This document shows, in pieces, positions 6,786 to 14,516 of a DNA stretch of 64,000 nt (position 1 is the first letter of the stretch; the number at the start of each line of letters is the position of its first letter). Below the pieces are notes generated by a model, which did no database searches, had not been told where the DNA came from, and saw only the letters and a list, made by a program, of their open reading frames with translations. The stretch spans positions 3,929,001 through 3,993,000 of the forward strand of contig NZ_JAJONE010000001.1 in assembly GCF_024700075.1 (NCBI RefSeq), given 5' to 3'. The stretch is from Hymenobacter sp. J193 (GTDB lineage Bacteria; Bacteroidota; Bacteroidia; Cytophagales; Hymenobacteraceae). The position numbers and the translations under genes are program-made.

Positions 6786-9596
6786 TTACACCTGAGCCTT
6801 TTCCGTGCGCTGCTTGCCGAACTCCAGAATCCGGTCGATGAAGTCGTAGGGCGTGTAGCCGGCCAGGGCAGTCTGGTGGAAGATGCAGGTGGCGGGCGTC
6901 ATGCCGGGCAGGGAGTTTACCTCGATGATAATCACCTCCACGGCTCCGGTCTGGCGCACCCGCACAAACGCATCGATGCGGGCGTAGCCCTGAATATTCA
7001 GGATTTCAGCCACCCGGCGCAGCTCCTTCTTCACTTCCTCCGATACGCGCTGGCGCTCCGTGAGGTCGGCGGCGTAGCGGGCCGGGGTAATGTTCTGGCC
7101 TTCGCCGGCCAGGAATTTTTCTTCCAGGCTCAGCACCTCGCCGGTCGCCAGGGCCTCGGACGCCTCAAACACCTCAATTTTCAGCTCTCCGGTCTCGTCC
7201 CAGTGCGTGAGCAGGCCACCGGTCACTTCCAGGAAGTGGGCCGCGCCGTCGCGGTCAATCAGGGTTTCTACCAGGAAGGCTTCCTTCTGCGGAAATTCCT
7301 CCTTGAAGCCCAGGCTGAGCGTGGTGGCTTCGGCGGGCATCAGGTCTTCCTGCTCCCGGAAAATCAGGTGGGTGAAGGCTTCCAGCTCCGCCCGGTTCTT
7401 GATTTTCTTCACGGCCGAGGAACAGCCGTCGTCGGCGGGCTTGGCGATGAAGGGGTAGGGGAACTGCGTTTCCAGGCTGCGGTAGAAGACTTCCGCGTCG
7501 GCGTCCCACTCCAGGCGGTTGGCCATGCGGTGCTCGGCCACGCGCAGGCCCGCTTCGCGCAGGCGCTTGTTGGTTTCGAACTTGTTGATGGTGATGCTGG
7601 AGCTTTCGACGCCCGAGCCGTTGTAGGGCAGGCCGAACTTTTCCAGCTCCCGCTGCAGGGCGCCGTCCTCCCCGGGGCGCCCGTGCAGGGCAATGAACAC
7701 CTCATCTACCATGCCCGCCAGCTCCTCAAACGACACGCGCCGGGGCTGGGCCGTGGGCTGACCGGCGTAGGTGCTGGTAATGGCCGAGGCCTCCCGGCGG
7801 ATGCGCTCCAGAATAGGATGCAGACCGTGGCCCGTTTCCATGTGCTCCACTTTTTCGCGGATGTCGTCGGCATTGTCCTTGAGCATCACGTTGATCGGCA
7901 GCACATAGAGGCGAAACTCCTGGCTGTTGCCGGTCAGGAACACCGGCACCGGCTCGTACTTGACACTGGAACTGAGCTTCTCGAAGATGTTGCGGCCGCT
8001 TTCCACCGAAATATGCCGCTCCGAGGAGTAGCCGCCCATTATCACGGCCACCTTGGTGCGGGTGCGATCCTCCGAAGCCCGGGCCGCCACAGCAGTATCC
8101 AACTGCGCCAGCAAACCCGCCAGCTTCACCGGTCGCAGCCCGGCCCGCCGCCGCGCTGCCAACGAAGTGCGAATCAAATAGGTGAGAAACTGCGAGGGGT
8201 TCAGCCCGATTTCGGCGGCCTGGTGGAAAAAGAACGAAGCCGGCAGCATGCCCGACGTAGTGTTCGGGTCGTTGAGGAATAGCTGAGTTTCTGGTTTCTG
8301 GTTTCTGGTTTCTGGTTGGTCGCTTGAACTGGCAACTAGCAACGAGGAACCAGAAACTATAAACCCGTCGAGGCGGGCATATACTTGGAAGCCGAAGGTG
8401 CGGAACATTTCCTCGCAGGCTTCCCGGATGCGCTGAATTTCCGCTTCAGGCAGGTCAATAGGCGTAATTTTGCGCGCCAGGCCGGGCAGGTATTTCGAGC
8501 GGTAGTCGAACATTTCCTCGCCCTTTACAATCTCCGTGGGCGGCAGGGCCAGCGGCTGCCCGCTGGGGTCTTCCACCACGATGCACGAAAACTCGCGGCC
8601 CTGCACGAAGCTTTCCACCAGCACCTGAGTTTCGCCCTCCACGCTGGTCAGGCGCACCGCCTCGGCGGTTTGCAGCCGCTCATTCAGCGCATTCAGCAGC
8701 TGCTCGGGCTGGTAAATCAGTTGAGTTTCTGGTTTCCGGTTTCTGGTTTCTGGTTGGTCGCTCGAACTAGCAACTAGCAACGAGGAACTAGAAACTACAA
8801 CGGGCAGACCGATACCCTCGCGGATATCCACCAGCTGCTGCAGCCACACGGTTTTCTGCGGGTCCGACAGCGCCTGCCACTCTGCTTGTGATACAGTTTT
8901 GTGGAACAGGCTGCGCTCTACGGCCGTGGCAAACTTGGCTACATCGGCTTCGCGCAGGATGCTGATGCCAATGCTGCTGCCCTGGCGTGGGGCTTTGAAC
9001 ACGAGCGGCAACCCCAGCTCCCGCACTAGGTAATCCAGGGTGGCCTGGGGGGCGGCCACATCCCATTCTTCGGCAGTGATAAGGCGGAAGTCGGGCGTGG
9101 GGCGGTTGAGGGCTTTGAGCAGCTTTTTCTGGGCAATTTTATCGATGCCGAAGGCTGAGGGCAGAATGCCGGAGCCCGAGTACGGAATGCCGTACCACTC
9201 CAGCAGGCCCTGAATGGCCCCATCCTCGCCGCCCGGGCCGTGCAAAGCCAGGAAGGCGAAGTCCATAAGGCCGGCCAGCTCCCGGGGCTCCACGCGGCGG
9301 CCAACTTCGGAGATGATGCGGTCCTGCTCATCCTGGCTCAGCTTGCCCAGGCTTTCGAAGTACATCTGCACCGGCAGCACCGCGGGCGGCAGCGCCGACA
9401 CGGGCGGGTAGAAGTCCCGGATAGTACCTTTATAGATGTATTCCCACTCCAGCTGAATGAAGTTGCCGCGGCTGTCCACAAATATGGGCACGGCCTCAAA
9501 CAAGGACTTATCCAGATTATCGTACACGGTGCGGCCGCCCGCGAAGCTGATTTCCCGCTCGCGCGACGGGCCACCGAAGAAGATGCCAATTTTCAT
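6786..9596 (-). CDS. ddl: Tandem double D-alanine--D-alanine ligase
   Basis: 936 residues, more than twice the usual Ddl length of about 310-370. Two complete Ddl/ATP-grasp units are joined. The first starts [17 protein letters not shown] and the second near residue 513 with [16 protein letters not shown]. Both have an [11 protein letters not shown] core. The second keeps the canonical metal motif E-V-N-S-L-P-G-M-T, while the first reads N-D-P-N-T-T-S-G-M, so the units may differ in activity. Ddl makes the D-Ala-D-Ala dipeptide of peptidoglycan in the cytoplasm. Two copies of a repeat element add about 25 residues each (near 267-291 and 413-437). The ATG at 9596 starts the glycine-rich N-terminus; the longer frame adds only unconserved residues. 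Confidence 0.9.
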   Translation of the reverse strand: MKIGIFFGGPSREREISFAGGRTVYDNLDKSLFEAVPIFVDSRGNFIQLEWEYIYKGTIRDFYPPVSALPPAVLPVQMYFESLGKLSQDEQDRIISEVGRRVEPRELAGLMDFAFLALHGPGGEDGAIQGLLEWYGIPYSGSGILPSAFGIDKIAQKKLLKALNRPTPDFRLITAEEWDVAAPQATLDYLVRELGLPLVFKAPRQGSSIGISILREADVAKFATAVERSLFHKTVSQAEWQALSDPQKTVWLQQLVDIREGIGLPVVVSSSSLLVASSSDQPETRNRKPETQLIYQPEQLLNALNERLQTAEAVRLTSVEGETQVLVESFVQGREFSCIVVEDPSGQPLALPPTEIVKGEEMFDYRSKYLPGLARKITPIDLPEAEIQRIREACEEMFRTFGFQVYARLDGFIVSGSSLLVASSSDQPETRNQKPETQLFLNDPNTTSGMLPASFFFHQAAEIGLNPSQFLTYLIRTSLAARRRAGLRPVKLAGLLAQLDTAVAARASEDRTRTKVAVIMGGYSSERHISVESGRNIFEKLSSSVKYEPVPVFLTGNSQEFRLYVLPINVMLKDNADDIREKVEHMETGHGLHPILERIRREASAITSTYAGQPTAQPRRVSFEELAGMVDEVFIALHGRPGEDGALQRELEKFGLPYNGSGVESSSITINKFETNKRLREAGLRVAEHRMANRLEWDADAEVFYRSLETQFPYPFIAKPADDGCSSAVKKIKNRAELEAFTHLIFREQEDLMPAEATTLSLGFKEEFPQKEAFLVETLIDRDGAAHFLEVTGGLLTHWDETGELKIEVFEASEALATGEVLSLEEKFLAGEGQNITPARYAADLTERQRVSEEVKKELRRVAEILNIQGYARIDAFVRVRQTGAVEVIIIEVNSLPGMTPATCIFHQTALAGYTPYDFIDRILEFGKQRTEKAQV
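8285..8358. repeat. Heptad-array element inside ddl, copy A
   Basis: Four TTCTGGT-like heptads on the plus strand, a short spacer, then AACTGGC/AACTAGC-like heptads ending in CCAGAAACT. The outer 11 bases AGTTTCTGGTT and AACCAGAAACT are perfect inverted repeats. On the coding minus strand it reads [16 protein letters not shown], so it is translated into ddl without breaking the frame. It falls between Y-A-R-L-D-G-F-I and L-N-D-P-N of the first Ddl unit. Confidence 0.9.
8723..8796. repeat. Heptad-array element inside ddl, copy B
   Basis: This 74-base element differs from copy A at only a handful of positions and has the same length and orientation. It is read in the same frame, giving [16 protein letters not shown] again. 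It lies between I-G-L-P-V-V-V and [10 protein letters not shown] in the first Ddl unit. Confidence 0.9.
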
Positions 9597-9741
9597 ATCA
9601 AGGGCAAAGGTAAAACATCTGTCATTGCAAGAAGGCACAACAAACCAAAGGCGGATGTATCCCCTGGTAATGACAACTACTCACCGGTCGCGTGTCACCT
9701 CATTACCTATCTTCGCCCCAGCCAAACCCAATTCCTGTTCC

Positions 9742-10926
9742 ATGAAAACCCTCGATCAGTACAACTTCGCCGGCAAGCGCGCCGTGGTGCGCGTAGATTT
9801 CAACGTGCCGCTCGACAAAAGCTTCGCCATCACCGACGATACCCGCATCCGGGCCGCTACGCCCACTATCCGGAAAATCCTGGCTGATGGCGGCTCGGTC
9901 GTGCTGCTCTCGCACCTGGGCCGGCCCAAAGGTGGCCCCGAGGATAAGTACTCGCTCAAGCACATTGTAGCCCGCCTGGGTGAGGAGTACGGACAGGAAG
10001 TACAGTTCGCGACCGATGCGCTGGACGCCGAAGCGCAGGCCCAGGCCCTGCAGCCCGGCCAGATTCTGCTGGTCGAAAACGTGCGCTTCTACGGCGAGGA
10101 AGAGAAAGGCAATGCTGAATTTGCCGCCAAGCTGGCCAAGCTCGGCGACGTGTACGTGAACGACGCCTTCGGGGCGGCCCACCGCAAGCACGCCTCCACG
10201 GCCGTTATTGCCGAGTCGTTTGCCGCCGAGGACCGCGTGGGCGGCTACCTGCTGCAGGGCGAGCTGGACAACGCCAAAAAAGTGCTGGAAGAGGCCGAGC
10301 GTCCCTTCACCGCCATCATGGGTGGAGCCAAGATTTCCGACAAAATCCTCATCATCGAAAAGCTGCTCGATAAAGTCGACAACTTGCTCATCGGGGGTGG
10401 CATGGCCTACACCTTCGCCAAAGCGCAGGGCGGCAGCATCGGCAACTCGCTGCTGGAGGCCGACAAGATGGACCTGGCGCTGGAACTGATTGAAAAAGCC
10501 AAAGCCAAAGGCGTGAATCTGCTGCTGCCCACCGACAGCCTTATTGCCGACAAGTTTGCCAACGACGCCGAAACGAAAGTGACGCCAAACAACCAGATTC
10601 CCGACGGCTGGATGGGCCTCGACCTCGGTCCCGACTCCATCAAGGCATTCAGCGAGGTGGTGCGCAACTCTAAAACCATCCTCTGGAACGGTCCGATGGG
10701 CGTGTTTGAAATGAGCAACTTCGCCAAAGGCACCGAAACCATAGCCCAGGCCATTGCCGATGCCACCGAGCAGGGCGCCTTCAGCCTCATCGGCGGCGGC
10801 GACTCGGCAGCGGCTGTCAACCAGCTTGGTTTCTCGGAGAAAGTCAGCTACATCAGCACCGGCGGCGGCGCCCTTTTGGAGTACATGGAAGGCAAAGAGC
10901 TTCCCGGCGTTACGGCTCTGGGGTAG
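9742..10926 (+). CDS. pgk: Phosphoglycerate kinase
   Basis: 394 residues, normal for bacterial PGK. It moves phosphate between 1,3-bisphosphoglycerate and ADP in glycolysis in the cytoplasm. The N-terminal substrate motif R-V-D-F-N-V-P-L-D follows A-V-V, then [10 protein letters not shown] and the [11 protein letters not shown] stretch. The nucleotide end has W-N-G-P-M-G-V-F-E and G-G-G-D-S-A-A-A. The frame extends upstream across the divergent promoter region, but the ATG at 9742 begins the conserved [18 protein letters not shown] -7-like box lies about 33 bases before it. Confidence 0.97.
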   Translation: MKTLDQYNFAGKRAVVRVDFNVPLDKSFAITDDTRIRAATPTIRKILADGGSVVLLSHLGRPKGGPEDKYSLKHIVARLGEEYGQEVQFATDALDAEAQAQALQPGQILLVENVRFYGEEEKGNAEFAAKLAKLGDVYVNDAFGAAHRKHASTAVIAESFAAEDRVGGYLLQGELDNAKKVLEEAERPFTAIMGGAKISDKILIIEKLLDKVDNLLIGGGMAYTFAKAQGGSIGNSLLEADKMDLALELIEKAKAKGVNLLLPTDSLIADKFANDAETKVTPNNQIPDGWMGLDLGPDSIKAFSEVVRNSKTILWNGPMGVFEMSNFAKGTETIAQAIADATEQGAFSLIGGGDSAAAVNQLGFSEKVSYISTGGGALLEYMEGKELPGVTALG

Positions 10927-10931
10927 GTTTA

Positions 10932-11092
10932 AAACTTAGAGCTTAGAACTGAGAAGTTAGAACTTAGAGCCAAGAGAAGAGCGGCGCTTATCGTTCGCTG
11001 GCGCGTTGCCAGAACGATAAGCGCCGCTCATTCGCTTTAGTGTAGCTTCATGATTCTAAGTTCTAACGTCTCAGCTCTAAGCTCTCAATTCA
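10932..11092. repeat. Nested inverted repeat: heptad arms around a GC hairpin
   Basis: AACTTAG-type heptads run from 10932 to about 10970, and their reverse complement (TCTAAGTTCTAACGTCTCAG and following) runs from about 11053 to 11092. Between them, GAGCGGCGCTTATCGTTC at 10979-10996 pairs perfectly with 11012-11029. The right arm overlaps the stop codon of the minus-strand gene at 11085. The inner hairpin may end both converging transcripts, although no long T run follows it. Confidence 0.85.
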
Positions 11093-11729
11093 AATACGGT
11101 GTTTCCAGGTCCTGGCCCATGAGCTTGATGGAGTCCAGCGACAGGCGGCCGGTGAGGCGGGTGCTGAGCGTGCGCAGCTCCTTTTCCGACAGCACATTGA
11201 GGTGGTGCAGCCAGTTGAGGCGGTGCAGCTGCAGCTCGATAGGTCCCAGTGGGTTTACCTGGGCGTATTCGTCGCGCAGGTAGCCGTGGGCGCGGCGGCG
11301 CAGCTCATCGGTGAAATTTACCAGTGCGTCGCGGCGGCCGGGCTGGTCGCGCAGCGTCAGGCGCAGGCGGTTGGTGCTGAGCGTTACGCTCCGGCCCAGG
11401 TACCGGCGCCCCAGGTATACCAGGCTCAGGCCCGCGCCAAACGCCAGCACGGCTACCCATTCGGCCAAGCCCGCCCCATGCTGCATAGCATGAATGCCAA
11501 ACTGTACCCCCAGCCACATAAGCACCCACAGCAGAGGCCGGGGCAACGCCAGCGGGCCGGGCACGGCATATTCCAGCGTCACGGGCAGCAGCTCTTCGTA
11601 GGGAATTTCGCTTTCCAGCCACGCTACCCCGTTGCGCCGCCGCTGGCTCACATACAGCCCATGCCGCCGCAGTACCAGCAGCGTAGTGCCCCGCAGCAGA
11701 TTTGATTGAGAAAATTGCAGAAACGTCAT
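11085..11729 (-). CDS. Membrane protein of unknown function
   Basis: 214 residues. I do not recognise the family. Two hydrophobic segments at about 62-80 (L-L-W-V-L-M-W-L-G-V) and 88-108 lie in the first half. The N-terminal half, with L-V-L-R-R-H-G-L-Y-V-S-Q-R-R-R, could be a small PH-like domain of the kind seen in bacterial membrane proteins, but this is only an impression. The stop codon falls within the right arm of the nested repeat, so the repeat may have reset the C-terminus. It lies 42 bases downstream of the site-2 protease gene on the same strand. Confidence 0.7.
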   Translation of the reverse strand: MTFLQFSQSNLLRGTTLLVLRRHGLYVSQRRRNGVAWLESEIPYEELLPVTLEYAVPGPLALPRPLLWVLMWLGVQFGIHAMQHGAGLAEWVAVLAFGAGLSLVYLGRRYLGRSVTLSTNRLRLTLRDQPGRRDALVNFTDELRRRAHGYLRDEYAQVNPLGPIELQLHRLNWLHHLNVLSEKELRTLSTRLTGRLSLDSIKLMGQDLETPYLN

Positions 11730-11771
11730 GAAAAATGCCGGTGCGGCAGACGCGCACCCAGCGGATAAAAA

Positions 11772-12983
11772 CTAAGAACTAAACGGCGAAGGCGTAAAGC
11801 ACAGCACAAAAATAAGCAGCATCAGCCAGCCCAGCACCTTGCGGCCGGCACTAAGTGGCCGCTCATCGGGGGCCGGCGGGTGGTAGATGCCCGTGAGCGT
11901 ACCCAGCAGCAGCCCAAACGCCAGCCAGCCCGGCTGCCCCTGCAGCCCCGGTACCGCCGAGGACAGGGCCACCTGCGCGGCCCACACGGCCGCCGCCAGC
12001 AGCAGCCCGCGCCGGGGCGTGGGCAGGGCCTTGCGGAACACCAGAAACAGATACAGCGCATAGGGCCCGCCCCAGTACAGCCAGGTTTCGGCGCTGGTCG
12101 TGAGCGTAAACAGCCCCAGCCCGGCGTAAAAAATGAAGGCCACGAACAGGGCCGCCGACAGCCGGTTGGCCCGCCGAAAGCCCAGCAGCCCGTACAGAAT
12201 GTGCCCTCCATCGAGCTGGCCGATAGGCACCAGGTTAAGGGCAGTGAAAAACAACGACAGCGCCCCCGCCAGCAGCACCGGGTAATGCATCAGCTCGTTG
12301 GGGTGGGGCAGCCGGGTTGGATCCGCAAACACGTATTCCAGCGCCTGGTACAGCAGCGGCCTGGCCAGGGTGAAAGTATTGCCAAAATCCTCATGGTCGT
12401 AAAATTCTTCGACCGGAATAGAAGTTAGTGGCGGCAGATGCGTGAAGCCGTAGATCAGCACGGGTACGGCCACCAGGAACCCGGCCAGTGGCCCGGCCAG
12501 GCCTACATCGAAATACTCCCGCCGCGAGTAGATGCGGTCCTTGATGCGGATAACCGCCCCAAACGTGCCCAGGGTGTTAAAGAAACCGGTGAAAAACGGA
12601 ATATAGTACGGCAGCGAGGTGCGGATATGGTTGCGGCGGGCCGTGAAGTAGTGCCCGAACTCATGCACCGTCAGCACCCCCAGAAACGGCACCGAAAACC
12701 ACAGTCCCTGCAAGATTTCGGCCGGCGTGAGCCAGCCTGTCAGCTTGAAGTCATCACCCTGGATAAAAAAGACCTTGCCCGTCAGCCACTCAGCCCCGGC
12801 CAGCGTGGTAGTAGTAAGAGTAACGAGGAAGAGCAGTAGGTGCAGCGCGTACCGCTGCCAGCGGGGCCGCTCGGTCTGCTCGTAGTCGGGGAAATCTACG
12901 GGTGCTGCTTCGGCCGGAGTGGGTGCGTCAGGGAAGGGGAGAGGCAGCGGGGCGGAAGGCTCGGAGGGCGTCGGGGAGGGCAT
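11772..12983 (-). CDS. Site-2 protease family membrane metalloprotease (M50)
   Basis: 403 residues with several membrane helices. The zinc motif H-E-F-G-H is at about 106-110 and the second metal motif N-L-V-P-I-G-Q-L-D-G-G-H-I-L comes later, both hallmarks of intramembrane site-2 proteases. Such enzymes cut transmembrane substrates such as anti-sigma factors; no substrate is shown here. The N-terminal 45 residues are proline-rich and cytosolic in character. The first 56 bases overlap the end of the HAD gene upstream on the same strand, so the two are probably translationally coupled. Confidence 0.9.
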   Translation of the reverse strand: MPSPTPSEPSAPLPLPFPDAPTPAEAAPVDFPDYEQTERPRWQRYALHLLLFLVTLTTTTLAGAEWLTGKVFFIQGDDFKLTGWLTPAEILQGLWFSVPFLGVLTVHEFGHYFTARRNHIRTSLPYYIPFFTGFFNTLGTFGAVIRIKDRIYSRREYFDVGLAGPLAGFLVAVPVLIYGFTHLPPLTSIPVEEFYDHEDFGNTFTLARPLLYQALEYVFADPTRLPHPNELMHYPVLLAGALSLFFTALNLVPIGQLDGGHILYGLLGFRRANRLSAALFVAFIFYAGLGLFTLTTSAETWLYWGGPYALYLFLVFRKALPTPRRGLLLAAAVWAAQVALSSAVPGLQGQPGWLAFGLLLGTLTGIYHPPAPDERPLSAGRKVLGWLMLLIFVLCFTPSPFSS

Positions 12984-13590
12984 CGGTGAGGGTAAGGGGC
13001 GGAGCCAGAAACAGCGTGTGCAGCCCCAGCCGCCGCGCCGTTTCGATGTGCTGAGAACTGTCCTCGATGAAAAGAGTTTCCCCGGCCTGCCAGTTCATTT
13101 CGCGTAGGGCGTGCCGGAAAATTTCTTCGCCCGGCTTGCGCAGCCCTACCTCTTGGGAGTAAAACACCCAGTCGAGGCAGTCGGCAATGCCGTGCTCCAA
13201 GCCATACTGGGTTTTGAGCCGCCGGTTGATTTCCTCGATATGAATCTGGTTGGTGTTGGAAAGCAGCGCGGTTTCGTGGCCCTGGGCGCGCAGCCCGGCA
13301 AGGTAGGCCAGGCGCTCGGCCGGGACATCCAGCAGCATGGCATTCCAGGCGGCGTCCAGCTCTTCGTCGGTAGCTTCCAGCTCGTAGTGTGTGCGTAGGC
13401 CCTCCCGGAAGGCCGCGGGCGTGAGGCGGCCGGTTTCCATCAAGTCAAACAGTTCGGCCTGGGCAGCCTGCGTGAAAGCAATGGTGCTGCCGCTGCGGTG
13501 CAGGCGGGCCATGGCATCCAGGGTGCGCTGATAGTCGATGTTGATGATGACACCGCCAAAGTCAAACAGCAGATTGGGTTTCTGGGCCAT
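12928..13590 (-). CDS. HAD-superfamily phosphatase (YihX-like)
   Basis: 220 residues. The N-terminus has F-D-F-G-G-V-I-I-N-I-D, with Asp10 as the likely nucleophile. The usual second Asp is Gly, as in the YihX/sugar-phosphatase-like branch. Motif II is S-N-T-N, the lysine is in R-K-P-G-E-E-I-F, and the acidic motif is F-I-E-D-S. The helical cap (about 20-95) is of type IA. The substrate is not evident, but small sugar phosphates are plausible for the branch. The ATG at 13590 is preferred; the frame runs 33 residues further without conserved sequence. Confidence 0.87.
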   Translation of the reverse strand: MAQKPNLLFDFGGVIINIDYQRTLDAMARLHRSGSTIAFTQAAQAELFDLMETGRLTPAAFREGLRTHYELEATDEELDAAWNAMLLDVPAERLAYLAGLRAQGHETALLSNTNQIHIEEINRRLKTQYGLEHGIADCLDWVFYSQEVGLRKPGEEIFRHALREMNWQAGETLFIEDSSQHIETARRLGLHTLFLAPPLTLTDALPDALRAFRPAASPLP

Positions 13591-13711
13591 AAAACGGGTA
13601 AAGGTTGGAAATCTGACCGCGAAGTACGTAGTTTGCATTGTCGTAGCCAACCTTACTAAGGGACGTTGCGCACTGGGCCTATAGCTCAATCGGTTAGAGC
13701 AGCTGACTCAT

Positions 13712-14354
13712 CAACTAGCGTTCTTTGAATTGAATGAAGCGGTGTGTGGTTTGTGAAAAACCGATAGCAGGTAAGCAGCAAGACCACTACTATCGGGTAA
13801 AAGCACAAACCAACACCTATCACTCCCAAACGGTCAGGTCGCTGAAGCGCAAGCTTGAGTTGATTGAGCGGCTGGGTGGTGGTTGCCGGAAGTGTGGCTA
13901 TCGTACCAACATAGCCGCGCTGCATTTCCATCACTCCGACCCGAATACCAAGCGCATGAAACTTGACATGCGCGTGTTATCAAATCGGAACTGGGAGGTG
14001 ATTGTTGCCGAAGCAAGTAAATGCGAGCTGCTTTGCTCAAATTGTCATGCCGAAGCGCATCACCCGGAGCTAGTGCTTTCTACAATTCAACAACTGCTAA
14101 GCGGTGCCTCCCGGCAGGAAACTACGGGATGAGCAGGGGGTTAACTCAGGGAAACCTGTTCGGTGAGTAAATGGCTCCCGATGGCAATCCTGAGCCAAGC
14201 CGGGGAACGGTCATGAAAGTACCCGGAAGGTGCAGAGACTAGGAAGTGAGCAGACCATGCAATACGCTTCCATCAACGCCCCCCACCTACGTTTGCCTTG
14301 CGGCAGATAGGGTGATGAGATAGTCCAACTACTTCGGGAAACCGGAGGAAAGTG
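13712..14354 (+). other. Group I self-splicing intron, 643 nt, in the tRNA anticodon loop
   Basis: The exon before it ends in U and the intron ends in G, as group I chemistry needs. Core pieces are visible in order. P4 pairs CTCAGG (14145-14150) with CCTGAG (14189-14194) inside a Q-like CAATCCTGAGCC. An R-like GTGCAGAGACTA (14230-14241) gives P7 GACTA, which pairs with TAGTC (14321-14325) in an S-like GAGATAGTCC. The 5' exon ACUCAU has several possible partners, so the P1 guide is unsettled: AUGAG near 14129 is fully complementary to CUCAU but lacks the usual U-G pair. The first two thirds hold the HNH gene. Confidence 0.92.
13734..14132 (+). CDS. Intron-encoded HNH homing endonuclease
   Basis: 132 residues lying wholly within the tRNA intron and starting 22 bases after the 5' splice site. 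An N-terminal C-V-V-C pair is followed by a basic linker (S-L-K-R-K-L-E-L-I-E-R). The HNH core comes next: G-G-C-R-K-C-G-Y, then L-H-F-H-H-S-D-P-N, then C-E-L-L-C-S-N-C-H-A-E-A-H-H. The paired cysteines would hold a structural zinc. In mobile group I introns such enzymes cut intronless alleles at the insertion site, here presumably the anticodon-loop region of the same tRNA gene. Base composition is less GC-rich than the neighbours, consistent with transfer. The stop TGA abuts the catalytic core. I cannot tell whether it also helps splicing. Confidence 0.9.
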   Translation: MKRCVVCEKPIAGKQQDHYYRVKAQTNTYHSQTVRSLKRKLELIERLGGGCRKCGYRTNIAALHFHHSDPNTKRMKLDMRVLSNRNWEVIVAEASKCELLCSNCHAEAHHPELVLSTIQQLLSGASRQETTG

Positions 14355-14392
14355 AATCAGCAGGTCACTGGTTCGATTCCAGTTGGGCCCAC

Positions 14393-14443
14393 AAAAAACC
14401 GGATAGAAGATCTGCTGAGGTCTTTTATCCGGTTTTTCGTTTT
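14393..14443 (+). terminator. Terminator after the split tRNA
   Basis: AACCGGATA just after the tRNA pairs with TATCCGGTT, with extra pairing inside (AAGA with TCTT), and the stem ends in TTTTTCGTTTT. It shows that the tRNA gene forms a single transcript with its intron. Confidence 0.85.
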
Positions 14444-14516
14444 AGGCGGTTGCTGGGTGGCGGAATACCGAGTAGCAAGCGGTGCCAGTGCCCAGAAGTA
14501 AACCAGGCCATTCAAC

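Larger units (their letters stand above)
13675..14391 (+). tRNA. tRNA with CAU anticodon (probably tRNA-Ile2) split by a group I intron
   Basis: The 5' exon at 13675-13711 and 3' exon at 14355-14391 join to a normal 74-nt tRNA. Acceptor GGGCCTA pairs with TGGGCCC; D arm, T arm (ACTGG/CCAGT) and anticodon stem CTGA/TCAG are all intact. The loop is CTCATAA with anticodon CAU. Discriminator is A and CCA is not encoded. C4-G69 and C5-G68 match the known TilS lysidine-synthetase determinants of E. coli tRNA-Ile2, favouring Ile (AUA decoding) over elongator Met. The intron sits right after anticodon base 36, the same position as in the Azoarcus tRNA-Ile(CAU) intron. Confidence 0.93.

Noticed and set aside
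12919..13107. Small plus-strand gene across the HAD/site-2 protease overlap
   Set aside because: Low-complexity Gly/Ser/Lys composition produced by antisense reading of a proline-rich N-terminus.
14157..14172. GUGAGU near 14163 as the intron's internal guide
   Set aside because: It pairs well with ACUCAU including the U-G pair, but it lies inside the P5 region between the two P4 strands, which conflicts with the group I core order.
13675..14391. Two broken tRNA fragments plus an unrelated HNH gene
   Set aside because: The fragments complete every stem of one tRNA, and the insert has group I core pairings with the expected terminal U and G.
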